Source of the DNA: Polyporus tsugae
Taxonomy: Eukaryota; Basidiomycota; Agaricomycetes; Polyporales; Polyporaceae
DNA length: 64,000 nt
NCBI GenBank assembly: GCA_024305745.1
Contig: JAHRBS010000006.1
Span: 1,118,501 to 1,182,500 of the forward strand
Reading direction: 5' to 3'
Shown: one piece after another, positions 33,904 through 46,000 of the stretch
Layout of the letters: each line of letters begins with the position of its first letter
Numbering within the stretch: position 1 is the stretch's first letter
The notes under the pieces: model-generated
The model's database searches: none
Told to the model about the DNA's origin: nothing
What the model saw: the letters and a program-made list of their open reading frames with translations, nothing else
Program-made: the position numbers and the translations under genes

Positions 33904-35369
33904 TCACCACTCGGTCTCGCTCGGAGTCGGCTCCCGATCAAAGCACACCGTGAGCTCTCTCTTGCCTGTCCTCCGCGCCCAGCGATACACATTCCCGCCC
34001 TCGGGCCTACTGCTCGAGCCCTGTACCTCCCGCATGAACGCCGCATACGCCTCCGGGTTATCTTCCGCGTAGAAAAACACCTCGTCAAACGAGTGCTGCC
34101 TGTCGTACAACAGGAACGCGGGATGGGCCCATGCAACCAGCGGCGCCTGCAGCTTCACCAGGAACGTCTTCACTCCGTGTATGTTCGGCGGCGGCGGATC
34201 GTCCTCCTTCAGCCACATGCGGTCCGCGTCCGTCCATCGCTGACGGCGGTACATGTCGAAGAGGCCGGACCGCGCCTTTGCTAAGCCCCCCTCACCGGGG
34301 GAATAGACGCGGAACGGGATCGTCCACCACTTGCCGCCTTCGAGGGAGAGGCAGGTTTGCTTGTGTGCGGGCCAGTCGGCCTTCTGGCAGGCTTGAGATG
34401 CGGTGGCGTGTGAGCGGTGCGGTGGGCGGACGGTTCGGGAGCGTATCGTCACATACCTACGCTGCAATGCGAGACAGATTGGCATTGTGAGCATCGGGAC
34501 TTCCGCTCGTTCCCGCACACCACGCAGCCAGGGTCGTTACCCAGCCTGTCCAGCTCGCGGAAACCCAGTGGGCCGATCGGAAGGAGGACGGACACCAATT
34601 GTTGCTCAAACAGGTGCGCCGGGGGCTGATAGTGAGGCGAAAGGAGCTTCGCGTTCACGGCGAGCAGCTTTAGCACGAGTTTGAGTTCAAGCGGCGACGC
34701 CCGGATGCACACCCGGGGCTGGCCGCAGTCGAGTAATGACCTGAAGACGGCGATCTGGCGACTCACGGCTTCGAGTTGGGTGATGGGGTTGAACGCCCGG
34801 TATACCACGACGATGCCCGGGGTGCCGACATCGACTTGCAGCGTATGCAGAAGCTAGTGATTTTCGAATTTGAGTCGATGAATGTACCAAATACCCCTCA
34901 GAGACGTATCCGGATGGTGATTGCAAAATATTTGTGGTTGGGGGCCTGAATCGTGACCCAGTGGTACCCTTCGTCGATTGTGTGCCCGAGGATCACCATC
35001 GTCTGGCGCAGGCCCCAGAATGGGTCCGAGTACCACGGCCACATGCCCTCGCCTGTGATGGCGCGCCCCGGCATGCCCTCGCCTGATGGCACGCAACGGC
35101 ATGATCTTCTGCGCCTCCTCCTCTGAGCCCCGCCATATCGCCCTCTTCATCGACTCTCGCCCGGCCAGATGATGGCGCACCGGCCACTTTTGCGCCGTCT
35201 CCGGGTCCAGAGGGGCAGATATTGGGAGTTGATCCCTATTCTGGGCAGCATTCAGAGCATTTTTGAGGCGTTTGTCGAGGACGTCACAAGGGAGTTTGGT
35301 ATTCTTCGGGATCTGAACTCCCATGGCGGAGAGGATCCGCAAAGTCTCTTCGCGCGTCAAGGGATCCAT
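33904..35369 (-). pseudogene. MYND zinc-finger gene, copy E (frameshifted)
   Basis: All three exons are recognisable: MDPLTREETLRILSAMGVQI at the start, GTPGIVVVYRAFNPITQLEA in exon 2, the finger CVVCG...RCSQC...SHC with CQKADWPAHKQTC, and a normal C-terminus (GGNVYRWARRTGKRELTVCF). In exon 1 the frame breaks at about 35085: a 25- to 30-nt unit is duplicated and the copy nearer the start codon lacks two bases, so the frame leaves register before the WGLRQTMVILGHTIDEG block, which continues in another frame. The finger has His for the usual Tyr in SYC, but its ligands are intact. Unless the two bases are a sequencing error, this copy is dead. Confidence 0.82.
35042..35094. repeat. Short imperfect tandem duplication in MYND copy E
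   Basis: The wording CATGCCCTCGCCT-GATGGC occurs twice, about 30 nt apart. The right-hand copy lacks the TG found in the left one (GCCTGTGATGG against GCCTGATGG). This two-base difference causes the frameshift. Confidence 0.75.
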
Positions 35370-35490
35370 GGTCGAGCAGAAGAGAAGAGCGCAGAGAGGG
35401 GCGGACTTGCATCAGGGGTCATCCACCCATTTCGCTAGGAGGTGTGCGCGAATATAGATATGATCGATAGGAGGATATACAAAGACAAAC
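35370..35490 (-). promoter_or_regulatory. Promoter remnant of MYND copy E, shared with C and D
   Basis: Read on the - strand: TCTTTGTATATCC, then TAGCGAAATG, then CCCCTGATGCAAGTCCGCCC close to the ATG. The TATA has a G where C and D have A, otherwise the order is the same. Confidence 0.6.
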
Positions 35491-35628
35491 TGCAAACAAC
35501 AACAACCTTCCAACTTGCAGTGTCGCAGCTTAGCGGTCCAGACAGACGCTACCGATACACGTAACACATCAGCGGCGACCCGGTACAACAGAGGAGTACC
35601 ACAGAAATGCTCACACAACGTGCACAGC

Positions 35629-36947
35629 TCACCACTTCGTCTCCGCTGCCCCGATGCCCGGTCCAGACACACGCTCATCTCCGACTCCCCCACCCGCCTT
35701 GCCCATCTGTACATCTTCAGCCCGCGATGCCCGCCGCGCGGGCCTTCCATCTCCCTTACGAGGTCCGCAAACGTCCACGCGTCGTCCTCGAGGTGGACGA
35801 ACGCCGGGAACGTCCGCCGCCTGTCGTACAGCCAAATGTGCCCCACGACGTGCGTCCCCAGCCCGAGCTGGATCTTCACGATGGAACGGCCTGTCCCCGT
35901 ATGGGACGGGCGGCGGCACGGACTCGTCGGGCTTGCGGAGGATAGTCTCGTTCAGGGCACTTTCGAGCCCGAGCGAGGTCGAGATGTGGTTGATGACGTT
36001 CATCCACTGGCCCTCCACGTCAGGAATGGACGAGCGAAGACGGACCGTATGCCAGGTGCCGCCCTTGAGGGAGCGGCAGGTTATCTTCAAGTTGTGGTCG
36101 GGCCAGTGGGCGTGTGAGCAAGCTATTGCGTGTTCGCCGTGAGTGTGTTGTTGGACGAAATTGGGAGATGGTGTGCGCACCTGAGCCACAGTACGAGATG
36201 GACCCGCTGCCGGAGCAGCGGTTCGCCGCGCGTTTCCCGCACATGGCGCACCCCCGGTTGACGTTCGGCTTCGACAGTGTGGTGTACTCGAGAGGTCCGA
36301 CGGGGAGGAGGACGGAGACCTTAAACGACTGCTCGCCGGGTCGCCGCTCGACTTTGCAGTCGACGTTCAGTATGACCTGCCCGCTCTCGGGGGGATTGGC
36401 GAGCATCTGGCCCACTGTCGAAGGGACGGTACAAAATAACGAGTACGGGAGACTTGTCGTCGACTTTCAGGACAGTGATTATCTGTCAAAATGAGCGAGA
36501 AGCCGTATGATAGACGATAATCCCTTCTGAGCTGAGCGCGGACATCTAGGGTAGACAGCCACGCACCCTGACATTGACAGTACAGTGCTCCTTCTCGTTC
36601 TCGTTGTACTGCAACACAAACCACCTCAATCCCTGATCGAGCCACTTCCCAAGGCCCATCATCGTCTGGCGCAGGTTTGTGAACGGATCGACGTACAGCT
36701 CCGGGACGAGACTCCCACCCGCCAGCTTCTTCTCGTAGTTCTGGCGCGACTCGTGCATGTTGCCCCGTTGGACTGCGTTGAACAGCGGTGGCCCCTCATT
36801 GCCTTTCGGCATCGGCCAAGGGGAGAGGTCGCGCAGACGAAGTGGGGACGGGAGACGATCTTCGTACTGAACGGTGTTGAGGTCATCCCGGAGTCGTTTG
36901 TCCAGGACATCATCGGGGAGCTTGGTTTCGACTGGAAGCTCGACGTA
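35629..36947 (-). pseudogene. MYND zinc-finger gene, copy F (heavily damaged)
   Basis: Homology to copy A starts abruptly at codon ~18 (VELPVETKLPDDVLDKRLRD); the start codon region is missing. Exon 2 opens normally (VDDKSPVLVILYRPFDS) but then loses sequence and frame before NPPESGQVILN. It lacks about 25 residues that in A lie between ILNV and VERRPGEQ. In the finger, the fourth Cys ligand is Ser (RCSGSGSISYC against RCASCHSISYC). In exon 3 one extra C after YGDRPF shifts the frame into KIQLGLGTHVVG...LYDRRRTFPAFV, and the frame slips again near the end. It cannot make a MYND protein. Confidence 0.85.
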
Positions 36948-37051
36948 TATTAAAGACAGGTTTGAGGCTCCAGAGGAGAGGCGGTCGCAGGTGGGGGAGT
37001 CGAGGCAGGGAGAGCCTCGGCTGTGGCCTTCGCACGACGTTTTTTTTGGAT

Positions 37052-37480
37052 CTAGGAATCGTGCGCCACGCCGGCAAATGGGTGTCGCTGTCGTTGACGA
37101 CATTCGGGGCAGGTGACGGGAGGCGAGGGTGCTGGGGGCTCTTCGTGCTGGACCGTTTGTAGGAGTGTGATCGGGGCGCACCGGGCTGGAGGAGACACAA
37201 TGGGACGCACCTTAGGCATCCACTCTGAGTTGAGCTCGCTACCTGTGGCGAACTTGGACTTTACGGCCATGGAGTCTGCAATCTCGCCGTACATTGCATA
37301 CACATGATGGGGATACTGGGAAAGAACGAACCTTGAGTAAGCGACCGCCAGAAGGACAGAGATGTTTCGGTATGGGACGCACCGCCAGAGTTTTCGGCCC
37401 TCGTCCGTCCGCTTGCTGGCCTCTGCGAGGAGAATGCGGACCTCGCTGGCGAGAGTTTGTGTGAGGTCGTTCAGGTCCTG
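37052..37480 (-). pseudogene. Fragment of a short coiled-coil-type gene
   Basis: A first block at 37384-37480 reads LTQTLASEVRILLAEASKRT, helical and charged. A GTGCGT donor follows, and after about 70-80 nt a second block at 37207-37306 reads YGEIADSMAVKSKFATGSEL with NSEWMPKV after it. It then runs into a Pro/Cys-rich tail to 37052. Short proteins with a helix ending in ...MKSK(Y/F)G..G.. are, from memory, common as uncharacterised genes in agaricomycetes. I see no start codon in frame before the first block, so it may be a fragment. It lies directly upstream of copy F on the same strand and is a relative of the relic at 20880-21200. Confidence 0.5.
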
Positions 37481-37981
37481 CTAGGTCACATACAGGTCGT
37501 CAAATGCAAGTAATAATAAAAAAGAGGTGAGGCAGAGCCTCGGAGCAGGAGACGACAGTCAGAGACTCAGAGCGACGGTTGGCGCCTATCCCCAGTGGGA
37601 ACGTCACCCGGGCCTACCCGGGCCTAGCACTGCTCTGTGCGGCTCACCACTTTGGATCATGGCCGACAGATGGACAAGTTCCACGCAACGCCCACAACAT
37701 AACACGTGGATGCCTGGGTATGAGAGGACATCAATGGATCATGGGCACGACTTAAGCACGCTTGTCTCTCCTTTCCTCGTCGGCAGAGGAGATCTGGTCG
37801 ACGTATTCCTCCAACTCCTTGCGCTACTCGAGTCTCAGATCTCATTGGCTGGTGAGACTGTTTATATGCGGTATTCTCCGTCCATCGGTTCGTGTCGAGC
37901 GATATGCATACATTGAATGTGCTAAATTGATCATGATTGCAGACCGTTAGGCCTTCAACAGCTGCAATTCGCGGTGACACC

Positions 37982-39452
37982 ATGCGCCTCCTGGACACCA
38001 ACACTAGACACTTCGTCGAGAAAGACCCGAAGAATACCAAGTATGCCATCTTGTCACACACCTGGGATAAACGGGGCGAGCAGACCTACAAACAGTTCAG
38101 AAAGATCCAGAAGCGATATGGTGTTGTACTATCCTAGTTTTCTCACTTCAGATTCTCAACGTGGTTTTCTGTCTTCCGCAGAGCCTCACCCCGGATCGTC
38201 AGCGATTCCTCCCTCTGGCTCACACCCCTCGCCCAACCCATCCGTGTCAGGGATGACACCCACGGCTTCAACACCAACCCCAAACGAAAGCACACCGCTG
38301 CTTCTTCCTGACCGGCTCAGCTTGCTGGAGCAAGGCATCCCTCAGGGTCACAAGGTCGACTCGGACTCGCGCTTCATACACCTGCAATGGCTCATACTCC
38401 ACTAGGTGAAGCGGTTGTAGGAATCCCTCGTCCTTCTTTTCTTTTTCGCGTTCCCGCGGCGCTTTATCCAGGCGATCTCCAGTAACCTTTACAACAATCC
38501 CCCTTCGACTCTTCTCTCTGCCCAATCTGCCGCCAGCATATCGCGAAACCGAGTTCATGTTAGGGAGCTCTCTTCTCGCGATGCTCCTGAACCGGCCCAT
38601 GCCAAGGTACTACCTCGTTCCATCTGGGACGACCCCGAGCTCTCGCCCAAGATACTGCGGGCATGCGCAATCGCGCGAGCGAACGGCTACCATTACAACT
38701 GGATCGATTCGTGCTGCATCGACCAGTCCAGCAGTTCGGAGCTGTCGGAGGCCATCAACTCGATGTATGCGTGGTACGCTCGAGCGCACGTTTGCTACGC
38801 CTATCTCGCCGATGTCCCCGCCGGTGAACACTATCGGGGGCGCAGCTCCAGGTTTCGCGAGAGCCGGTGGTTTAGGCGTGGATGGACGCTTCAGGAGCTC
38901 ATCGCACCTCTCAATGTGGTGTTTCTGTGCCAGGACTGGACTGTCATCGGTCCAAAATACGCGTTCTCTGACCTCGTCCAGGAGATCACCGGTATCAGCG
39001 AAGAGGCTCTCCTGCATGTTGAATCACTCGAGGATTTTAGCGTGGCCCAACGGCTCTCGTGGGCATCAGATCGAGTGACAACAAGGGCGGAAGATCGCGC
39101 ATACTCGCTACTCGGGATCTTCGACATCAACATGCCAACCCTGTATGGTGAAGGGACGCGCGCATTCCGAAGGCTGCAGGAGGAGATCATGCGACGCATT
39201 CCGGACCAGAGCCTCTTCGCGTGGGGAGAGGTTTACCTGGGCCCCCGGTGCTGGGATCTAACACAGCTGGGCAGAAGAAATCCATTCACTGTCATCGCGA
39301 CTTTCCAGGATCCCTTGTCGCCAACATGCCCTCTCGCTTCAGGAATAATCGGAGCACAGTCCGAAGTGCCGCCAGCGCTCATGTATGCTCATGAGCCCGC
39401 ATCGGATTATGTATGTCAAGACCATGTAACACGTCAATTGTGCATTACTTAG
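37982..39452 (+). pseudogene. HET-domain gene, N-terminal half, with internal stops
   Basis: Exon 1 (MRLLDTNTRHFVEKDPKNTK, YAILSHTWDKRGEQTY) is followed by a GT-AG intron at about 38120-38180. The frame then runs on in register with the HET copy at 16-20 kb but meets TAG at 38403-38405 and 38418-38420. After these, similarity resumes in the same frame (LVLLFFFRVPRRFIQAI, then IWDDPELSPK). The HET core is well kept: WIDSCCID, RGWTLQELIAPLNVVFL, YSLLGIFDINMPTLYGEG, SLFAWGEVYLGP. Similarity ends about 39246 and the remaining ~60 codons to 39452 match nothing in the other copies. A rare splice that removes both stops cannot be excluded. Confidence 0.8.
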
Positions 39453-40045
39453 AGCCAGGTAGCTGTTAAATAGAAGGATATCGACCAAAGGTCCGCCGGG
39501 ATGGGCAACTTCCGTAGCTAAAACGCAACGCATCCTTCAAACGACCATATGTCGAGGCATCACTAACGAAATAGATTTTGGGCAGAGACAAGAGACTACA
39601 ATGCGATGGAAGACATCAGAGCGTTCGTGAACATCTCGGTATGCGGCAGCAAGAAATGCAAGGAGACGTACCCGTGTGCGATAAGGGCGGACGGGCGGTA
39701 TGGTATGATACGACATGATACGAAAAAATCTGAATCTGAATCCCAATCCTCTGAATCAACGTCAAAGTCTGCGTCAACGGTCGGGGCAAAGGGCGGGGCA
39801 CGAGGAACGAGGCACGGAGGGCACTGCAAGATGTCCTGCCATAGGGAGAACTGACTACTAGGGGCGGAGAGAATGAACTAACAAGCGCATGGCTAATGAA
39901 TTGTCCATAAGCTTTGCAAGGAGGGACGAGTTATGTAGGAGGTCCGGGTAATACACAAGTAGGCAGGTGTGCAAGGGTCGTTGAAGATACAATGTAGGTA
40001 TTCTATGATAAGATACGATGATGTGTCATTACTAAGTATGGTCCA
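39453..40045. other. Spacer at the HET half-gene and 3' side of the glucan synthase
   Basis: No gene. The HET similarity breaks at about 39.25 kb, just left of this spacer, which may be near a rearrangement breakpoint. The rest is 3' flank of the glucan synthase. Confidence 0.4.
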
Positions 40046-43000
40046 TCAGATGCCCTGGCAAATGCTGCAGTTCAATGTAAGGTGCTGGCGGAATACGAGC
40101 GCTGCAAGGGTTGCCAGTCAGCATATGCTCACACCCCTAGACATCAAGTATGGAAATGGAGGACTCACGAATTGCGATCAACGCGCCGAAAATGGCGAAT
40201 CCAAGGATATACGCGACACCATACTTCACGACGATCCACCTCCGTTGCCGCTTCTGCTTGATAGAGTACAGCGGCGCGCGAATCTGTTTCGATGGCCGCA
40301 ACCAGACTATATGCGCACGCATCAGCTACTGTCCTCCATCTCAATGTTAAGTAAACATTGGTACTCACAGAGCATCATCGAGTGCAGACGGTCAATGTAC
40401 GGAATCACAATCGGTGGCGTCAAGATGAACATCAGGATGTGGCCCATGAGGAAGTCCGAGCTCCAGAGCGACAGTTCGATGATCTTCACCACGAACTCGC
40501 GCGCCGGCTGCGACATCGCGTGCGCGCCTAGGCCACGGCCATACCACTTGCCGGTCCACCACGCGCGATTCGTCTCGTCATGCTTGAACTCACGCGAGAG
40601 GAACACGGAGATGAGGACCTTGTTGACTGCGCGCTGGATGAAGATGATCGTGATGAGACCGAGCACGGCGTGTGCGACGTTCCACAGTTCCAAGAACCAC
40701 TGTATGCGGCATCGACTATTAGCGATACACGTAAGGTGCGAAAGACGTCGCTACTTACGAAGAACTCGAAGAACGCGACCATGCCGATAACACCGAGCGA
40801 GTGACCGAGGAACGCCATGACCGAACCAAACTTGGGGAACGGCGTGTCGAGCATCGGGCCAAGGAACAGCGAGAACAAGAAGAGGACGAGCAACACGCCC
40901 GCGTTCCAGACGACCGGCCCGATAGCCACGATAGCGATACGAATGAGCGGACTTGGTGGCTGCTTGCCGTCCTTGTCTGGGAACGACTTGACGAACATGT
41001 ACGCGATGACGAAGAGGGTGGCCATGACGATTGGGAAGATGACCTCCGAAAAGATGACTGCCCGCCACTTCGCGCGAGGGACATCGCCCGAGAGCCGCTC
41101 CGAGGGGTGGCCCAGCCGCTTCTTCTTGTAGCCAGTGATCATCGTGCGCGAGAGACGGCAGTAACCAATCCAAGAGTTGGCGTGCGCACGAGAGTTGCCA
41201 CGGTTCATCCAGCGCAAGAACTCGCTGTGGGACCTGTCAACATGGCGAGGCGAGCAATGATGGATGTATACACATACCGATAATCGATGATGAAGTCCGC
41301 CGCCGAGAACTGGTGCGGGTTGAACAAGAACGGCGACACGCAGAGCGCGAGAATCGACACCCAGAAGTACGTCACCCAGCCCGTCCAGATCGTCAGCGTG
41401 ACGTAGAGCAGCATGACCAGCGTCCGCATGCCAAGGTAGATGCTCGGGCCTGCGAAACGCGAGTACAAGATCGCGAACGAGATGCGCGTCGTCGCGAACC
41501 CACGGCCAGTAGCGATGTAGCGCGCACCACCAAAGGTCAAGTTCGTGATGATCGAGTGCGAAGAGATCTGGGTCGAGAACACCTCGAACGCCGGCGACAG
41601 AGACCCGAAGTGCTTCGCGAGACGGAATAAGGCCTTGACGGTACCACGCTCAACAAGTTCTATGGGGGCAAAGTCAGCGAATAACGAGAGAGAAGACGGC
41701 TTTCAGATACCTACCCTGAAGGAAGAGCGGCAAGTACGCAATCATGAACACCAAAAAGATACTGATGATGCAGTGATCGATCCACTGGAACGCCGGCGTG
41801 AGGTTGTAGCAGCCCGTCGGGCCAAGCAGCTGTCCAGACGACGAGTACTTGCAGATCTGCAGCTGGCCGTTCAGAGTGCCCAAGAACACCACTGCATCCC
41901 GCGCGTCAGTAAGCTCCCACCCAAAAAGCGAAGAGAACTCACTCGTGAGGACGAAGATCTGCACCGACAAGATCACGAGCATGTTGTTGATGTGGAACCC
42001 AGGGTGGCCATAGTAGAACGTCAAGAACCGGTCGATCGGCAGCTGCGTCCCGAGGTAGTAGTACTCCCGACTCAGCATCTGCTCGCCCATACCCGTCCCG
42101 ATCTTCGTCGTGAAGTTCAGAATCGTCCCGAAGCCAAGATCACGCCCCTTGCCGCACTGGTAGTACTCCGTGTGCTTGATGCGCCCGCCTCGGCCAAACG
42201 CGTTCATCCCAGCGTAGATATCCTCGTTCAGGTGCAAGCCCTTCTGAGCTTTCGACACACCTCCACGCGTCGTCATGAACAACGCGTTCAAGAAGTCCGG
42301 GTGTCCGTAGTGCAGCTTTCCCCCGATCCACGCGAGCGAACGCGCAGCCAGGGTACCGAACGTCTGCTCCTTGCCCGCAGCCAAGTCACCAAGGATACCG
42401 ATGTTCTCTGAGAAGATGTACTCGCGCGCGCCGACGATGGCGATCGGCGACTTCTTGAAGTCCTTGTGGCCCCACTGAGCGTACGGGCTCTGGCTCGAGA
42501 CTGCGTACTCCTCGAACTCGGCGAGAACGTTCCGGATCTTCAGACACTCCTCTAGATAGTTGTCCTGGTTCGCGTCGATCAGCTGCAGGTACTCGCCGCG
42601 GTAGAAGATGATCGCGTGGTTCTGGTTGTCCGACTTGCCGTCGCCGAGAATCGGGTTGCCTGGCAGTTCGATGCGGAACTTGGGGCGGCGGCGGCCCGTC
42701 TCGGGGATGAACTCGGAGTGGCCGTCGATGAGCGCGGAGAACAAACGCGGGTCGCCGCCTTCCTTGCGCGGGGGCTCTTCCTCGAGGTACGCGATCTGCA
42801 GGTCCGGGTATGCACGCAACAAGAACTCGGCGTTCTCCTGCTCCTCGCGGTTGAACTTGGAGTAGCGCTGCATCGAGACGACGAACTTGAACTTGCGGCG
42901 GGCCATGCGCTCCAGCTCGCGCTCGAGCTTGTCGGTGTTCCCGCCGAAGAGCTGCACGACCTCGGGGTTCTCGACCCGGTACAGAAGCTTGATCGCCTTC

Positions 43001-46000
43001 GCGTAGTTCATCATGCCAGAGACCGTGCGGTAGAGCGTCTGCGCGCGGAGAGATGCCCAGATACGCGTGCGCAGCGTGAACTCGGGTGCTGCAGACTTGA
43101 AGCCGATGCAGTAGAACGGAAGGTCATCAGCCTTGGACTGGGCTTTCTCGTCCATGCCGCCGAACGGGCTCGGGCCGTTGTACATCTGCGACTCCTCCGC
43201 AAGGATCTTGGTATCCTTGACGAAGTTGTCCCACTCGACCGGGTGCAGCTGCTTGAGGTACTCGAGGAGTGTCACACGCGTGTTCTGGTCTTCCTCACGG
43301 ATGATCTCCCTCAGCGAAAGCAGAATCTGGCGGAGGTTACGTCAGCTCAGAGACGCTCTTGTCGAAAGAGCATTGAACCCACCTTCTCGCTGTAATGTGG
43401 TGTTAGTACGGTGAACGTCGGCATCGCATCGACGGGGAGCGGTTCCGGTACGGCTGTGGTCAGGGACTGCGCAAAGAACGAGATACGCCGCTCCGCCTCG
43501 CTGCCGGGCGTGAAGAACTGGCCGCGGAAGCCCTTGTCGCTTTGCGAGATGAAGAACGCGGGCGCCCGGAGGCTGCGCCGTCCGTCCTGCGCGTCGACTT
43601 GATGGTACAGCAGCTTCTGGACGTGCTCGATGGACAGCAGGTGCTCGCGGTACATCGAAATAATGATCGCGTTCCAGATCTGCGAGACGAGGACCTATGG
43701 CATAGACGTGAGTAGCCTCGTCAAGATAGCACGGGGAGTTCACGAACCTTAGGCTTGTACTTGGTCTCCATATCCGCCGTCGACAGAATCTTCGAGTATA
43801 TGCGCTTAGGCAGCCGAGTGTATATGTCCTTCCACGGCGTCCAGATCGACAGACCCAACCCAAATGACCGCCCGATGGAGAACACCGTGTTCCAGATGAT
43901 CCACCAGAGGAACGTGTCCAGGAAATAGAGCACGAGGTCCATGAGGTACATGATCGTCAGCGTGAACGTGGCCTGATTCCGACACAGCCCGTTCCCGAAG
44001 TACTTGTCGTTGCACCCTTGAATCTCCATGCCAACCATAACCCGGATCGGGTTCTTGAAGGAGAGCGTAAGGAAGAAGTACGACTCAGTGAACTTGCATC
44101 CGAAGACGAGGAACCAGAGCAGGATCGACGCCATGCGCGCCGACGACTTGAGAGTAGGGTAGCTCGCCGTGAACGTCTGGCTTGCGAGGTACTTCCGCGA
44201 CTTGCCCGCAACACGGTCGCCGAACATCCGGCCAGACGGCAGGATCGCGAAGAGGAGCGTAGCGACAACTGAGATGAAGAACTGGACGATGCCGAGGATG
44301 AGCGCAAGCGAGCCTCCCGGGGAGCTAGACTCCGCGATCGCAATGTAGAACGTGGGTCCAGCAGTGAGAGCGAGTGTGACGGTGAGGAAGAGAAGCCGGC
44401 GTGTGAGGTGCGAGGTGTTGTTCCAGGTGGTGGGTATATACGAGAACTCCGCGAGCGTCGCAGCGAGCATGATGACCGTGGCGACGGCGCCGCCAAGAGC
44501 AGTGGCAGACCAGCGCATCGCGGGCGACCGTTCACCATTGTAGATCGTCGGGGAGTTGAACGCCGTGTAGAACCAGTACATGGAGATGTGAATGACCCAT
44601 ACCCGGTTGAAGTTGACCAGCAGGTGGCCGAAGGAACGCTTCTCGAAGTACGTCTTGAAGAAGACCCGGTTCCAGTCGATCCGGTCAAACTTCATGAACC
44701 GCTGAGAGGGAGGGAGGTCGACCAGGCGCGTCTACGAAAACCAAAATCAGCAAAGAAATGGCGGCGCGCAAAACAAAACCTACCTTGTCAGTCAAGACAA
44801 TCCGCGCGATACCCTCCGGGTACCAGAACAGCTGGTTGACGTCGTCGTACCCGATGATCTGGTCGTGGTCCCTCTCCTTCCGCACGAACTTGCCCTCCAC
44901 GACCTCGTAGCCCTGGTCTCGGATGAAGCGGTATAGTGGCTTCACCACCGCGTGCAGGTACAGGCCCTCGGGTACCGGGTCTATCCGGTTCTGGCACTCG
45001 GGCGACCGGTAGTAGTCGTCCGCGCACTTGAAGATGAAGCACAGGCACTCGGGCACGAATCGCACCTGCGCAGCCTCGCCCCACAGCAGGAGGTAGAGCG
45101 CGATCTGCCGCATCCGATCGTACTGGCTCATGTTGTTCATCGCCTGCCGCCACCGATCCAGTGCGCTGTGCAGTTGTCGCTCCGCCGCCTTGTGCCCCTT
45201 TGACTTGCGCTTCTGAGACCGTAGCCGCTGCAGGCCCGGGTTCTGCGTGGAGCCGATAGCGTCGTCGAGGTCGAGTTGTGCAGCGAAGTACCACTTGCGG
45301 TAGTTGGCGTGCTGACCGCCGATGTAGTCCGCGTGGAGGGTCAGGAGGGCCTGGTTCGGAGACATTCGAGACGCGCGGCTGTCGAGAAGTTGCATCACAA
45401 AGTCGAACTGCGAGAACGGGCGTCAGCACGATATTCAACATCCCGGGCAGTTTTCCCCGCTCTCTCCTGACCATCACTGCGATGACAGAAGCTACGAGCA
45501 CTGGACGTGGCCAGCTCCGCCAGGATTCATTCTCCACAGCGTGCGACTGGGTCCTTGGCATCTATTCATCAAATGGAATAGACACGCAAGATATCCGCAG
45601 GAGACTAAGCTGGTAGGCCTCTCCATGTCGCGACTCACGATCCTTAATATCTCAACATTGGGGAGATACGCGGGCGATTATCATCGCAGTCTTCCAGGGG
45701 TAAAATGGATCCCCGCACGTCGGCGGTCCGAGAGGATGAGCGCCAAAACGCAGTAGGGCACGGGCAACCTGCGACACGGTCCCACCAGCGCGGGGAGAAG
45801 TGTCGCTGAAGACGCCTGACCAAGGATGTAGGATGCAGAGGCGACCCGTCACCCGAGCGAACACCAGGTGGGCGCGATAACAAGACATTTGACTATCAGC
45901 CGGCGGACATACCGTCCCCAAACTTTCGGAGGCATGATCACGCGTATTCCCCCATTTCAGTTAGGAAAATAGTTGGCCATGAGTGCTGCCAGCTCAGCCC

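Noticed and set aside
44408..44839. Open frames on the + strand across the glucan synthase
   Set aside because: All are antisense to conserved FKS exons and carry no independent signals.
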